Below, piece by piece: positions 47,249 through 59,764 of a stretch of 64,000 bases of DNA. The notes beneath the pieces are model-generated. The model did not search any database. It was given only the letters and a program-made list of their open reading frames with translations, and was not told the origin of the DNA. Numbering within the stretch: position 1 is the first letter of the stretch; each line of letters starts with the position of its first letter. The translations under genes were made by a program, and so were the position numbers. Source of the DNA: Cloeon dipterum (Eukaryota; Arthropoda; Insecta; Ephemeroptera; Baetidae); the NCBI RefSeq assembly GCF_949628265.1, contig NC_088787.1, positions 2,098,501-2,162,500 of the forward strand. Reading direction: 5' to 3'.

Positions 47249-48255
47249 GTACCAACTGATCTGGTTTTTTTAGATGAATATAAATAATAATACTTAATGT
47301 TCCGTTCGTAGACGCAATATTCTCTTAAACATGTGCCGTAATTATATTTTAGAATAAAAATAAATCTTAATTGTTAATTATAATTATTTAATGTTTTAAA
47401 CCATTCCGTAAGTCCTGAGAAATAAACTCTCTTATTTATAAAATTGCTGAAGAAACAAATAATTAAAATCTATCTTGTATAACACCAGTCAATATAGATA
47501 TGTAATGTCATGTTGGCACGCCACTAGTTGGCAGCCCTGCCGTAAATAATAAAAGCTTTAGTTAACAATGATGCTGAACAAGGGAAAGCACTCGTTTAAT
47601 TGTTCTCCCCTAACCAGCCTAAAATCATAGTAAGAATCAGTCTGGACGTCCGACGAAGGAATCCGGACAACAGCGGTGAATCTCTCGATTAAGATTAGCA
47701 GCCGCTGTATCAAATATAAGTCAGCATCCAGGGCTGAATTTAGCATTCCTTATTTAAATACCTGACGTTAAATAAGTCAACATTATAGAATAACTGAAGC
47801 TGTTCAAGTGATATTATAAGATCTAAGAAAACGAGTTTGATCAACTGCAATGGGAACAACGATTTTCCCCTGAATTTGAAAAGCATGCTCATTATTACGT
47901 GATATTTCGTAAATTATGCACCTTATTTTGGAATAGACAAGGCGCTGACCAATTTCTTCGGTGTCTTACCTATAGGGATTCGATTTCACAGATGATTTTA
48001 AAAATGGTGTTCTTGAGATCAGTGTCACGACGAGCCTCCACTAAAAAACTGCTGATTGCCAGGTTGTTGGTGAAAATAAAAACCCGAAAATGATTACCGT
48101 TCAAAACATTTAATTTCCAAAACTAAAATCTCTATGCGAGTCTACAATCGATTTCGAGTTCGTAGAGCTTTGCATGGAAGTTAGGCGGCACTCATCCCAG
48201 GGTTGGTCGCAGTTTTCGCCCTTCCATCCAATCTTGCAAAGGAACTCTTCCGACC
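47249..48255. other. Spacer between convergent Yellow genes
   Basis: Holds the 3' untranslated regions of the converging genes; AATAAA near 47354 suits the plus-strand gene. A minus-strand open frame of 60 codons at 48110-48292 overlaps the last exon of the next gene in another frame and reads CKIGWKGENCDQPWDEC, which resembles an EGF-like half-domain. Confidence 0.4.
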
Positions 48256-49741
48256 TTAGGCAGTACCAATCTCGTGACACGAACCGGAGCATACTAAAGG
48301 AATAGATAAATAATATAGCATGATATATATGTTTATAATGAGATTATTGGCAAGATCTTGACCGATTTCCTAGAACGTTTCAGGGTAACAATTTTATAAC
48401 TAATACAAGCAGCAATTCATGCTTTGACTTAAAATTATAAGCGGAACAATATGAGAGCAAGAATAAGGCGTATTTTATAAATAGTAATAAACTTCTCAGA
48501 GGAAACTAACCTTTCAAAATCCTGTATATGGGCCTTTTTATTATATCCATAACCATCATCCAAAGAGTTCCATTTTGGTCCAACGCAAAAGTAAATGGCC
48601 AAACAAAATCCAATCCGTCGCCCTAAAATCAAGGAATGCACCGACTTAACAAGTAAGAATTAAAGCGAAAGAAACGAACATGTTCGATATTTAATTGTAA
48701 AATAGGAGCCAGGGATGATCACACATAAGATGGATCTTTTCAAAATTTGAACTTAATTGTTTAATAATTTAATAAATCGATTCTTACCTGATAGACACGC
48801 TGCTCCTCAAATGTCTGGGATGTGTTCCAGGAGTGTACGTAATTCTTCCACAAAAAGGCGGCGTACATGGTGCCATGGTTGTCAATCAGCATGCTATAAG
48901 TTCTAATTGCTGTCCAGTATCCAACTAGTTCCGGATTAGCAGTTCGAGTTCCGTTGCGGATGGCGGCGACGGAAATGGAATACAGTTCATTGGTGTGGTA
49001 GTTGCTAAGGTAGAGCTGTCTCGTTTCCTTCTTAGGGGAAAGGGCGATTGAAGATGGATTAATTTCTGGTGTGTCCACAGTCCACGATGCATTTCTTTCC
49101 AAACTAAACACGACAATGTATTGATTTCTCCACCGCGTGATGTACGCAAAGATTCCGTTTTGGGTTTCTTCGAGAACCAAGTCGTGCATCCAGCCGTGAA
49201 AACAAAACCGATGAATTAGGTCGGTTTCATTGGTGTTTAAGTTGAAAATCCATAGTGTGGCATTGCAGCTATCGCTTCCCGCATCGAGCACCCACAGCCT
49301 GCCAACGGAGTCCACTTGAAGCCCTCTTGCCCGTTGAATCTTGTTGCAGTGTCCCGGTTCCTGCAACAAAAAGTAGATCGAGTTGTTGGCAATGAATTTT
49401 TAATTTTTGCAACTTACATTAAGATGGATGTCCCACGACGGAAATGGAGTGAGCTTCGGGGGTGCGGAGGACGCGCTGCTCGTCGGCAGAGAAACCAGAG
49501 CGGCCGGAATGCCAATATCTTTGGCCAGGCTGAGGAAGATCCTTGATCCGTAGACAGCCATGTAACGAGGAGACATATTTTCTGGTTTGTAAATTCTGTC
49601 TTTCAAGGCCTGTGCCCTGATCGCCTCCGATGGCCACTCGTAGTCCAATCCATCTGGCCACTCGAAGACCTGAGTGAAGTTGGCAGCGGTGGCCAGCGAT
49701 GTAAGGCTGAGCAAGAAAATGGCGACGAAAAACGGGGTCAT
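48256..49741 (-). CDS. Secreted Yellow-family protein 2 (348 aa)
   Basis: Exons on the minus strand: 49741-49418, 49360-48788, 48622-48511 and 48293-48256. Signal peptide MTPFFVAIFLLSLTSLATA, then NFTQVFEWPDGLDYEWPSEA and the Yellow propeller motifs (LQVDSVGRLWVLDA, VFSLERN, ALSPKKETRQLYL, WNTSQTF). After the FALDQNGTLWM segment a 12-residue tail follows and the frame stops; there is no membrane segment. At about 350 residues it is shorter than fly Yellow (about 540). The third exon is shorter than in its neighbours and ends at ILK. Exon 1 and the start of exon 2 are nearly identical to those of gene 3. Confidence 0.85.
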
Positions 49742-50053
49742 GCTTCCAGCCTCTTTCAACAGTCTCTGTGTGTGATAAGGAAATTATGTGAAATGTAGAA
49801 CCAAGAGTGTCCAGAAAAATGTTAATTTGATCCCAAGAAATGTATAATTGTCTTTCCATGGGAAATTGCGCCTCAGGATGACGATTTCTATTCTAATTTC
49901 TCACGCAAAAGGACCAATTTGGCGACAAAACATTAAACAATATTTTTGTATTATTCTCTGCACCAAATTTCCTTCCTATATTAGTTCAATATTAAGTAAA
50001 AATGGGAATCTAGCTGACTAACGAGAGTTGAATAAGAAAAAGGAATTGCTTAC

Positions 50054-50121
50054 CAGAAGTGATGGTTTGTCGCTGCTAGCTGTTTTAGACTGAGCGCATT
50101 ATTCACGAGCGCCTTTTTATA
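50054..50121 (-). promoter_or_regulatory. Promoter and untranslated exon of Yellow gene 2
   Basis: On the minus strand TATAAAAAGG (50121-50112) is followed some 25-30 bp on by TCAGTC, an arthropod-type initiator. A short untranslated exon then ends at donor GTAAGCAATT (50053). Confidence 0.75.
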
Positions 50122-51073
50122 TCAGAGAAAAACCGCATAGGAAAGGGCAAGCGATTTCGTCAGTCGGGCGAAGAGGCAAACTGCGTGATACTATTTAAAA
50201 AATATTATTTCGTGCTGCAAGAAAATTGAGCATCGCATGAGGTCGAGAAGGTTACTGTCGCTTCGGTCTTGACCTCTTTCTATCTCTAACAGCGAAAAAC
50301 AATTCAATGTAGATAAAACACAAACCGAAATGTGGAGTTATTTAATTGTACAGGCTCAATTTATATGTTTCGTTGTTAAGAACACGAAAAATAAACATTT
50401 TATTGTCAAATATTTCGATAACTAAAGACCAAACTCGCATAAATTATGGCGGATACGTGATTAAATTGCCTGACTGCCGCACACAATCTTGTCACTTGTT
50501 TTTTCCCAATTTATCTTTTGGAGTGAGTGAATTTTATGCGTTTTTCGTTGCGGCCGAACGGAAAAAAGCAAAGGTCAAGATCACGAGAGCATCATATGAG
50601 ATCTCTGCGCGTCTCAGGCTCATTATTTATTTAAGTAATGCGAATGTCTTTTTTTGCGCATTAGTGTGCCCTTCCTGGAACAACCTTGAGGCAGGCCGAG
50701 TGTATTTGTTTAAAAACAAAATCGCATTTATAAAGCTTTGTACTTTACTTTACGGGTTAATGTCACGAAATTCAACCCCTCTTTTGTCAAATAATTTTTT
50801 GACTGCAAATAATCAGAATAAATTCGTATTTTTTTGGGCGTCTTAATAAAGTTGCTAAAAGAGTTGATCGATTTAAAAGTTCGCACTAAAAATATAAAAA
50901 CTGACGATGTTCTGGTTTTTTGTGAAAAGAAAAACTCGCAAATAATTTCCAGAAAACATTTAATATATCCCAACTAAAATCACTACTCGAGGCTTTGCAT
51001 GGAAGTCGGGCAGGCAGGTGCACTCCCAGGGTGGGTCACAGCAGTTTTCGCCCTTCCATCAACACTTCTGACC
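50122..51073. other. Spacer between Yellow genes 2 and 3
   Basis: AT-rich, with traces of the upstream sequence found before the other Yellow genes (GCGATTTCGTC, GGTCGAGAAGG). One plus-strand frame of 166 codons (50346-50846) looks like chance. Confidence 0.4.
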
Positions 51074-52541
51074 TTAGGCAGTATCAGGATGCACGTGCTG
51101 GAGCATTCTAAAAGCATAGAAAATTAATTGAAATATAATTAACGTGAAATGTTTTAAATTGAAATTTCCGAGAAAATTTCAGGGTGAGCAACGTAGCAGA
51201 TTAACTAATTAAAAGCAGCCCCTTTGGAAAAATTGCTGAATTATTTCATTAAAATGTGTCAACGCTTTGACGTTAGTCCAGAGGAATTTACCTGGCGAGG
51301 ATAAACGACTTTGCACCGACTGCAGCGTTCAAAGTCCCGAATCTTGGAAATTTTGCGTCATCAAACACTGACATCCAAAGAGTTCCATTTTGGTCCAAGG
51401 CAAAGGTAAATGGCCAAGAAGATTTCAGTCCAGCCACCTAAAACAAAAAAGCAATGAACCAACTTAACAGAAAGAATCATTGAAATTGAACGTGGAGTTA
51501 TGAAAAATGATGAAATGCACGCAAATTATTAAAATTAATGTTCAATATTGGGATCGAGACAGGGCTGATTACGCTTACTTTGAATTTGGTTTCATACCTG
51601 ATAAAATGACTGGGATGTGTTCCAAGAGGACATTAAATTCTGATACATAAAGGCGGCGTGCAAGGTCCCGTGGTTGTCCATCAGCATTCTATACGCTCTT
51701 TGTCTATTCCAGTTTCCGATTACCTTTGGTTTAATAGTTCGAGTCCCGTTGCGGAGAGCGGCGACGGAAATTGAATGAAATTGAGTTGAGTGCAATTCGC
51801 CGATGTAGAGCTGTCTCGGTTCCTTCTCCTTAGGGGAAAGAGCGATGGATGAAACATCGATTCCTGACGTGTCCACAATCCAAGATTCATTTCTTTCCAA
51901 ACTAAACACAACAACGTGGCTTTCCATCCAGCGCGCGACGTAGGCGAAGGTTCCGTTGGCCGTTTCGTCAAGCACCAAGTCGTGAATATAGAAGTAAAAA
52001 GAAAATCGATGAATCAGTTCGGTTTCATTGTTGTTTAAGTTGAAAATCCATAGTGTGGCATTGCAGCTATCGCTTCCCGCATTGAGCACCCACAGCCTGC
52101 CAACGGAGTCCACTTGAAGCCCTCTTGCCCGTTGAATCTTGTTGCAGTGTCCCGGTTCCTGCAACAAAAAGTAGATCGAGATGTTTTGGCAATGAGTTTT
52201 TAATTTTTGCAACTTACATTAAGATGGATGTCCCACGAAGGGAATGGAGTGAGCTTCGGGGGTGCGGAGGACGCGCTGCTCGTCGGCAGAGAAACCAGAG
52301 CGGCCGGAATGCCAATATCTTTGGCCAGGCTGAGGAAGATCCTTGATCCGTAGACAGCCATGTAACGAGGAGACATATTTTCTGGTTTGTAAATTCTGTC
52401 TTTCAAGGCCTGTGCCCTGATCGCCTCCGACGGCCACTCGTAGTCCAATCCATCTGGCCACTCGAAGACCTGAGTGAAGTTTACGGCAGTGGCCAGGGAT
52501 GAGAGGCCGATCAAGAAAATGGCGACGAAGAATGGCGTCAT
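51074..52541 (-). CDS. Secreted Yellow-family protein 3 (354 aa)
   Basis: Exons on the minus strand: 52541-52218, 52158-51598, 51437-51292 and 51107-51074. Signal peptide MTPFFVAIFLIGLSSLATA, then the same family motifs as gene 2. The end of exon 3 has a small deletion relative to genes 4-6 (SFILAR instead of SYIYEDSP), which changes the phase of the last junction; the last exon codes for MLQHVHPDTA. No membrane segment. Confidence 0.83.
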
Positions 52542-52699
52542 GCTTCCAACGTTTTTCAACTTTTGACAAAAGGAACGAAGAAATGAATATTAAAAGGGAA
52601 AACACGTAGAAAATGCGATGAAAGGCACAATGCAGCAATCGTTTCCTTCCAATTTTCATGGAGCTAAATAGACTAACGTGAAGTGAATAAGAAAAAGGA

Positions 52700-52772
52700 A
52701 TTATCTTACCGCAAAAGAGATGGTCCGCTGCTCTTTTAGACTGATTGCAATATTCAAGAGCGCCTTTTTATA
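52700..52772 (-). promoter_or_regulatory. Promoter and untranslated exon of Yellow gene 3
   Basis: TATAAAAAGG at 52772-52763, initiator-like TCAGTC near 52745, and a donor GTAAGATAA near 52700. Confidence 0.72.
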
Positions 52773-52859
52773 TCAAACAAGCAAGGCTGAGAGGAAAGGG
52801 CAAAACGATTTCGTCTCAAGGGCGACGAGCCAAACTGCGAAGATAAAATGGTTAACTAT

Positions 52860-53866
52860 ATACATGGCCCAATTGTATAAGTTCAATGCTGATGGGGCAG
52901 AGGAAAATGAGATTACTAAAATATTTTAAGCAGCTAATAAGAGCTAAAGATCATAAACTGTCGAAACTAATTGTTTATTTTTATGAAATTGCTGCATCAT
53001 TTTACAAATTAAAAAAAACTATGAAGAGGTCGAAAAGGCTGTCACTTATTTGGTATTGACCTTTCTCCTCTCCATATGAGATAAACAATTCACGATTGAG
53101 AAACGTGTACCATAAAAATTTAAAATTAAAATGCGTTTCAATTGCAGTAAATTAATTCAAAAAGGTATTATTTGATTTTAGCAGCGCGAAAAAGAATATC
53201 GTTTGCTTCAAATATTTGGTCGACTGCAACTAATCATTTAATTAATTCTGACGAGCACGCATGTGAATAACACACCCCTGACACCTGATGACTGCCGCAC
53301 ATTATCTTTCCTGCTGTTGTCACGTGTATCTTTTAATTTTTCAAAATTATATTGCAAATGTTTTGCGTTCTGGCCGAACGGGAAATTTTTCTTTTTTTGC
53401 GCGAGAGGAGCAGCGTGTCAAGAGCAAGTTCATATCGTGAAAAGACAAAAAAGCAGCTAAACTCGCGCCTTTTAACTCACTCTCGGCTGACACTGAATGG
53501 TTTTTAAGGCAATCTTTGCTCGTCTGGGGTTTATTAGTGAAATAAATGTGATGCTTCTATTTTACGGATTATTGTTTTCATCCGGCAAAAAACTTAACGC
53601 AGTTCGAGTGTATTTATTTATAAACAAAGCTGCTAAATTAGTGCAGGTAGTTGGTGAAAAGTAAAACTCGCTAATAATTTCCCAGAAAACATTTAATATC
53701 CAAAAAAATCTCTACTCGAGTCTACAATCGTTTTTGAGGTCAATTTGCACGGCAGCCGGGCAGCCAGGTACCCTCTCAGGGTTGGTCACAGATGCCGTGG
53801 ACGCAGCCAGGGTGGGTTTTTCTTCCATCCAACCTTGCAAAAGACCTCTCCCGACCTTAGGCAGTG
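52860..53866. repeat. Segment duplicated at 59.77-60.76 kb
   Basis: Nearly the whole spacer downstream of Yellow gene 4 is repeated downstream of Yellow gene 6. Shared landmarks are ATGCTGATGGGGCAGAGGAA, GTGTCAAGAGCAAGTTCATA and GGTCACAGATGCCGTGGACG. A weaker copy lies at 56.1-56.75 kb. Confidence 0.85.
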
Positions 53867-55488
53867 TCACTCTCGTGATTCTAAAGGTATAGAAAATTGA
53901 TTGAAAAGAAAAAAGGGTGAGTCTCAGATCGAAAATCTTGGCATATTTCCGATATTATTTCGGAGTGATCAAGATAACACGATATGGGAGCAAGAAAGTC
54001 GTATATATGTAACAAATTTCCCAATATTGAGTCCAGAAAACACGTACCTGGCGAGTCCTCGTAGATGTACGATTTGGCACCGACTGCAGCCTTCAAAAGC
54101 CTGAATCTTGGCATATTTTCGTCATCAAACACTGTCATCCAAAAGGTTTCATTTTGGTCCAAGGAAAAAGTAAACGGCCAAGAGGATCTCAGTCCAGCCA
54201 CCTAAAACAAAGCAATGACGATGAAACATTAATCGGAAATATGAAAAACTGATTATTAAAATTATTGTTCAATATTGAAGTAGTATTTTGAAGCCTGGAA
54301 TGAGTGAGTACACTTACATATACTGATTTTACTTTTTCAAACAAATATTTCTCATAAGACGTGGTAAACTGATATTACGAAAAAAATCGCAAAACTCATT
54401 TAACGATGCAACAAATTTTTGCAAATGTTCGAACACTTTAATTTATTGTGATCGGACACACGTTATATTATTTAAACTTTTTTCATACCTGATAAAATCT
54501 TTGCTCCAGGAATGGCCGGGATGTGTTCCAAGTGGAAGCGTAATTCTGATACATAAAGCCGGAGTACAAGGTCCCGTGGTTGTCCATCAGCATTTGATAT
54601 GTATCCCGTACACTCCAGTTTCCCATTAGATTTGCTGTTCCGTTTCCGTCGCGGAGTGTGGAAGCGGAAATTAAATGCAGTTGTTTGTAGTTTAAATTGC
54701 TAAGGTAGAGCTGTCTCGCTTCGTGACCCTTAGGAGACAGGGCAATGGACAAGACCACGATCCCTGGCGTGTTGACAATCCAAGATTCATTTCTTTCCAA
54801 ACTAAACACAACAATGTGTTTTTCAACCCATCGAGCGATGTAGGCGAAGGTTCCGTTGGCCGTTTCGTCGATCACCAAGTCGTGCAAATAGTCGTGAAAT
54901 GAAAATCGATGAATGAGTTCGGTTTCATTGTTGTTTAAGTCAAATATCCATAGTTTTGCATAGCAATTGGAAACGGAGCTGCCCTGATCGAGCAACCACA
55001 GCCTGCCAACGGAGTCCACTTCCAGCCCTTCCGCCTCTTGAATCTTGCTGCAGTTTCCCAATACCTGCGAAATGATAAATTTAATTGTTGGCATTTCCGA
55101 AAAGTGAATCATATGAATTGCCTGAATTTTTACATCGAATAGCATTTATATTTCTGCTACTTACTTTACGATGCATGTCCCACGAAGGGAAAGGGGTGAG
55201 CTTCGGGGGTGCGGAGGACGCGCTGCTCGTCGGCAGAGACACCAGAGTCACCGGAATGCTAATGGATTCCTTAAGGCTGAGGAAGATTCTTGAACCGTGG
55301 ACAGCCATGTAACGAGGATAAATTTTCGCCGGGTCGTAAGTTCCGTACTCCAAGGCCTGTGCCCTGCTGGCCTCCGACGGCCACTCGTAGTCCAGCTCAT
55401 TGGGCCACGCGTAGACCTGAGTGAAGTTGGCTGCGGTGGCCAGCGATGAAAGACCGAGCAAGAAAGTGGTGACAAAAAATGGAGACAT
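53867..55488 (-). CDS. Secreted Yellow-family protein 4 (355 aa)
   Basis: Exons on the minus strand: 55488-55165, 55064-54489, 54201-54048 and 53880-53867. Signal peptide MSPFFVTTFLLGLSSLATA, then NFTQVYAWPNELDYEWPSEA and LEVDSVGRLWLLDQ. The third exon reads VAGLRSSWPFTFSLDQNETF and ends SYIYEDSP; the last exon adds only ESRE before a stop. Several N-glycosylation sites. No membrane segment. Confidence 0.85.
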
Positions 55489-55765
55489 TGTTCCAGCGCG
55501 TTTAACTGTTGACAAAAGGAACGAAGACATTTAAAAAACATGCAGTCGTGATAAGGACTTTTAGAGGAAACAGAAAAAAATGGAAAACGTAGAAAATGCG
55601 AGAATGGCAATCACAGATAACGAAAAGGCATGATGCAGGCTGTAATTAAAAAAAATCTTCCAGCAAATGAAAAATGTGTATTAATTTAATCATAGTGGTA
55701 AATAATAATGAATTAAAATATGTGAATCCAGCAGACTGACGGGAATTTAATAAGAAATAGGAATT

Positions 55766-55834
55766 TCTTACCAGAAGTGATGGTCCCCGCTTCTGTTTTA
55801 GACTGATCTCATTGTTCAAGAGCACCTTTTTATA
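55766..55834 (-). promoter_or_regulatory. Promoter and untranslated exon of Yellow gene 4
   Basis: TATAAAAAGG at 55834-55825, TCAGTC near 55806 and a donor GTAAGAAATT near 55770. Confidence 0.74.
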
Positions 55835-55839
55835 TCAGA

Positions 55840-56758
55840 GAAGAGCTTCAGAGGAAAGGGCAAACGATTTCGTCTCAAGGGCGACGAGTCAAAATGCGAT
55901 GATACAAGCCAAGCAACTTTTATTTGATCTTGACCTCTCTCCTCTCCAAATGCGATAAACAATTCACGATGGAAAAACATGTACCATAAAAATATATGAA
56001 ATGCGTCGCGAGTGCAGTAAATTATTTCAAAATTGATTAAATTTTTTAATAGTATAGCAACGCGAAAATAATTCCTTTTGCGTCAAATATTTTGTCAACT
56101 GCCAATTATAACTTAATTTATTATGACGAGCACGTGTGTATAAAAATCCTGACACATGAATGCCGCACATTATCTTTGCTGCTGTTGTTACGTGTATTTT
56201 TTTTATTTTTCTCAACTTATTTACACGTTTTGCGTTCTCGCCGAACATAATTTTTCTTTTTGGCCATAGAGGACGAGCATCTAGGTAAAAAACAAGCCAC
56301 CGAAGGGACGTTTTCAGCTCGTGAAAATACACAAAAGCAGAAAAACCACTCACTCTCGGCCGTCTCGGCCGGCACTGAATGGTTTTTTAAGGCAATTTAT
56401 GCGCGTCTGAGGTTTATTGGTGAAATAAATGTGATGCATATATTTTACGTATTTTAGGGTTATTTTCTTCCTGGAAAAAACTTAAAGCAGTTCGAGTGTA
56501 TTTATTTATAAACAAAGCTGCTAAACGAGTGCAGGTAGTTGGTAAAAAAGTAAAACTCGCAAATAATATCCCAGAAAATTTTAATATTCAACTAAAATCA
56601 CTACCCGAGTCTACATTCGTTTTAGAGGTCAATTTGCACGGCAGCCGGGTGGCCAGGTTCCCTCTCAGGGTTGGTCACAGATGCCGTGGACGCAGCCAGG
56701 GTGGGTTTTTCTTCCATCCAACCTTGCAAAAGACCTCTCCCGACCTTATAAGGCAGTA
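55840..56758. other. Spacer between Yellow genes 4 and 5
   Basis: Diverged relative of the 52.86-53.87 kb segment; the last 200 bp are close to it. No gene seen. Confidence 0.5.
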
Positions 56759-58290
56759 TCACTCTCGTGATTCTAAAGGTTGATTGAAAAGAAAAAAGGG
56801 TGAGTCTGAGACTTACAATCTTGACCTATTTCCAAGATAATTTCAGGGTGATCAAGATAGAACATTAACTAATTAAACCAGCAATTAATCCCCCTTGAGA
56901 AAATTGTTGCTAAAGTTCTCCATTGAACTGTGTCAACGCTTTTACGTTAAATAATGTTCAGTGATAAAGGAGCAAAACATTTCCCAATTTTTAGCCGAGA
57001 GGAAACGTACCTGGCGAGGCCTCGAAGATGTACGATTTTGCACCAACTGAAGCCTTCAAAAGCCTGAATTTTGGAATTCTCACGTCATTATACGCTGCCG
57101 TCCAAAAGGTTCCATTTTGGTCAAAGGCAAAAGTAAGTGGCCAAGAAGATCTCACTTCAGCCACCTAAAACAAATCAATGAACCAACTTATCAGATAAAA
57201 ATCAATGAAATTTGAAAAACAGAAAATATTTTTTCATATAAATTATTGGTTTCATACCTGATGAAAAGGTTGCTCCAGAAATGGCTGGGAAGTGTTCCAA
57301 GTGGAAGTGTAATTCTCGTACATAAAGGCGGAGTACAAGGTGCCGTGGTTGTCCATCAGCATCCTATACGAATTGTGAGCAGCCCAGTTTTCGATTAGTC
57401 GCGGTTCTGTAGTTCGATTTCCGTTGTGGAGAGCGGCGACGGGGATTGAATAGAGTTCTTGGTAGCCCGATCTACCAAGGTAGAGCTGTCTCGGTTCCTG
57501 ATCCTTGAAGGACAGGGCAATGGAATTCACCTGGACTTCCGGCGTGTGCACAATCCAAGATTCATTCCTCTCCAAACTAAACACAACAACGTGGCTTTCC
57601 ATCCAGCGCGCGACGTAGGCGAAGGTTCCGTTGGCCGTTTCGTCGAGCACCAAGTCGTGAAAATATTCGTCAAAAGAAAATCGATGAATGAGTTCGGTTT
57701 CATTGTTGTTCAAATTGAAGATCCACAGTTTGGAACTGCAATTGGAATCAGAGTTTCCCTGATCGAGCACCCACAGTCTTCCGTCGGAGTCCACTTCCAT
57801 CCCTTCTGCCTGTTGGATCTTGTCGCAGTTTCCCGATCCCTGGAAAAAGAAGAATCGCGTGTTTGACATTTCGTAAAAGGGATTCAAGCTAAAATAATCA
57901 TGCATTGCTCAAAATGGCTGCAACTTTCCCCATTTAACGTGTACATATTTTATTTTTGCTACTTACATTAAGATGGAAGTCCCACGAAGGGAATGGGGTG
58001 AACTTCGGGGGTGTGGAGGACGCGCTGCTCGTCGGCAAAGACACCAGAGTCACCGGAACACCATCTTCTTTAAACAGAGTAAGGAAAAGCCTTGTTCCGT
58101 AGACAGCCAAGTAACGAGGATGAATTTTCAGTGGGTTGAAAGTTCCATCTGCCAAGGCGTGTGCCCTGCTTTCCTCCGACGGCCACTCGTAGTCCAATTC
58201 ATTGGGCCACTCGTAGACCTGAGTGAAGTTGGCGGCGGTGACCAGCGATGAAAAGCCGAGCAAGAAAATGGCGACGAAGAACGGAGTCAT
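56759..58290 (-). CDS. Secreted Yellow-family protein 5 (357 aa)
   Basis: Exons on the minus strand: 58290-57967, 57839-57258, 57164-57011 and 56772-56759. Signal peptide MTPFFVAIFLLGFSSLVTA, then NFTQVYEWPNELDYEWPSEE, MEVDSDGRLWVLDQ, VFSLERNESW and WNTSQPF. The third exon has VAEVRSSWPLTFAFDQNGTF and ends in SYIFEASP; last exon ESRE and stop. No membrane segment. Confidence 0.86.
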
Positions 58291-58445
58291 GCTTCCAACG
58301 TTTTTCAACTGTTGACAACAAGGAACAAAAACATGAAAAATTGCAAATACCAAATATGTACATTCAATTAAGTAATTAATGTGTTAAAAAATGTCAATCC
58401 CATAGCTGACTGACGAGATTTAAATAAGAAAAAGGAGTTTCTTAC

Positions 58446-58502
58446 CAGTAGGGATGGTTCGCTGCTGTTTGGACTGATCGAATTGAAGACCGCCTTTTTA
58501 TA
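58446..58502 (-). promoter_or_regulatory. Promoter and untranslated exon of Yellow gene 5
   Basis: TATAAAAAGG at 58502-58493 and TCAGTC with +1 A near 58475, a spacing of 27 bp; the short exon ends at a donor GTAAGAAACT near 58445. Confidence 0.76.
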
Positions 58503-59764
58503 TCAGACGACGCGGATGGAAGGGCGAGCGATGAGCGATTTCGTCAGGCGGGCGTAGAGTCAAACTGCGAAGATAACAATGGTTGCTGTTGCCAAGCGGA
58601 TACATGGCCTAATTCAGCATTTTGAGTGAATCTTAATTATTCTATGCTGACTGGAGCAACGAAAATAATTTTATGAATTTATATGGGGCTTTATAATTTA
58701 CCAACTGTACAATTTCATTTAATATTTATTTTTTTTATATTTATTTTTATATATATTGCTGCAGAATTAAAAAAATAATTATGTAGCACGTGCCTCACGA
58801 AAATTGAGCGTCACAAGAGGTCGCAAAGGCTACTATGTCACTTTGGTCGTGACCTTTCTTCAACTCTATCAGCGCTAAACAAACCAAAGCAGAAATATTC
58901 TTGCTTGTGCAGTTAATTAATTCTCCAGGCGTGTTTTATTTTTAGTAATTGCGAAAAATAAACACTAAAAGCAAGCTCTTTTTTACAGTTATTTCGTTGA
59001 CTGCGAGTAATTAGACCAAACTCGATTTAATTGTGGCGAATGCGTGATAAAAACTGCCAACCTTGCTGCTGCGATGTCACATGTTTTTAATTTAATTTTT
59101 TTCACAACTTATCTTTTGGAGAGAGTTTTACGCAGTGGCCGAACGGGAAAATGGCAAAGGTCACGATCACGAGAACACGGTCGAGAGCGTCGTCTCTCTG
59201 ATAACAATCCGCTCCACGTTCAAATTTTTGCTATTGCAATTAAAAACCGGATATCCTTTACTTATTAAAAAATACAGTTAAAAACAATGGTTGCAATCAA
59301 TCTAATTCAAATTTTCAACACATTCAGCAGCTCCGTGATTTTATAGCAAGGAATTTGGTTGCGAACAATGGAAAAATAATGTTTCAAATCATAAAGTTAA
59401 TCATATTGCGTGGAAAATATTATCAAAATGTTCATTCCGAGGTGATATTACGGTTCACAATTAGGAATTTTTAAAGACCCAGTTTCAATAATACTTATTT
59501 GGAAACATATTCAAATGTAGACTAATTTGCGTAGAGCTATAGTATAGGGTTTGATCCGCCCAAATCCTTGACCGTTTGAGTTTATGCAACTGGCCCTGCT
59601 TGTATACCGCGAAGGCTGCATGAAACTGGATTACTCGGCCCAAATAAAGCATAAAATATCATCATGAAAAAGAGATAGCATGTATGATAATGATTTTTTT
59701 TCACCGCAAACAATGTTCTCAATGCATACTCTTAAGCTGTCATTTTTCTAATTGGTTCACTGGT
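58503..59764. other. Spacer upstream of Yellow gene 5
   Basis: AT-rich. Upstream sequence of the type found before the other Yellow genes is present at 58503-58620 and 58790-59200. A word GAGTTTATGCAACTGG near 59579 matches the end of the 43.04 kb foldback family. No gene. Confidence 0.4.

Noticed and set aside
50346-50846. 166-codon plus-strand frame between Yellow genes 2 and 3
   Set aside because: AT-rich chance frame; it is not kept in the related spacers of the cluster.
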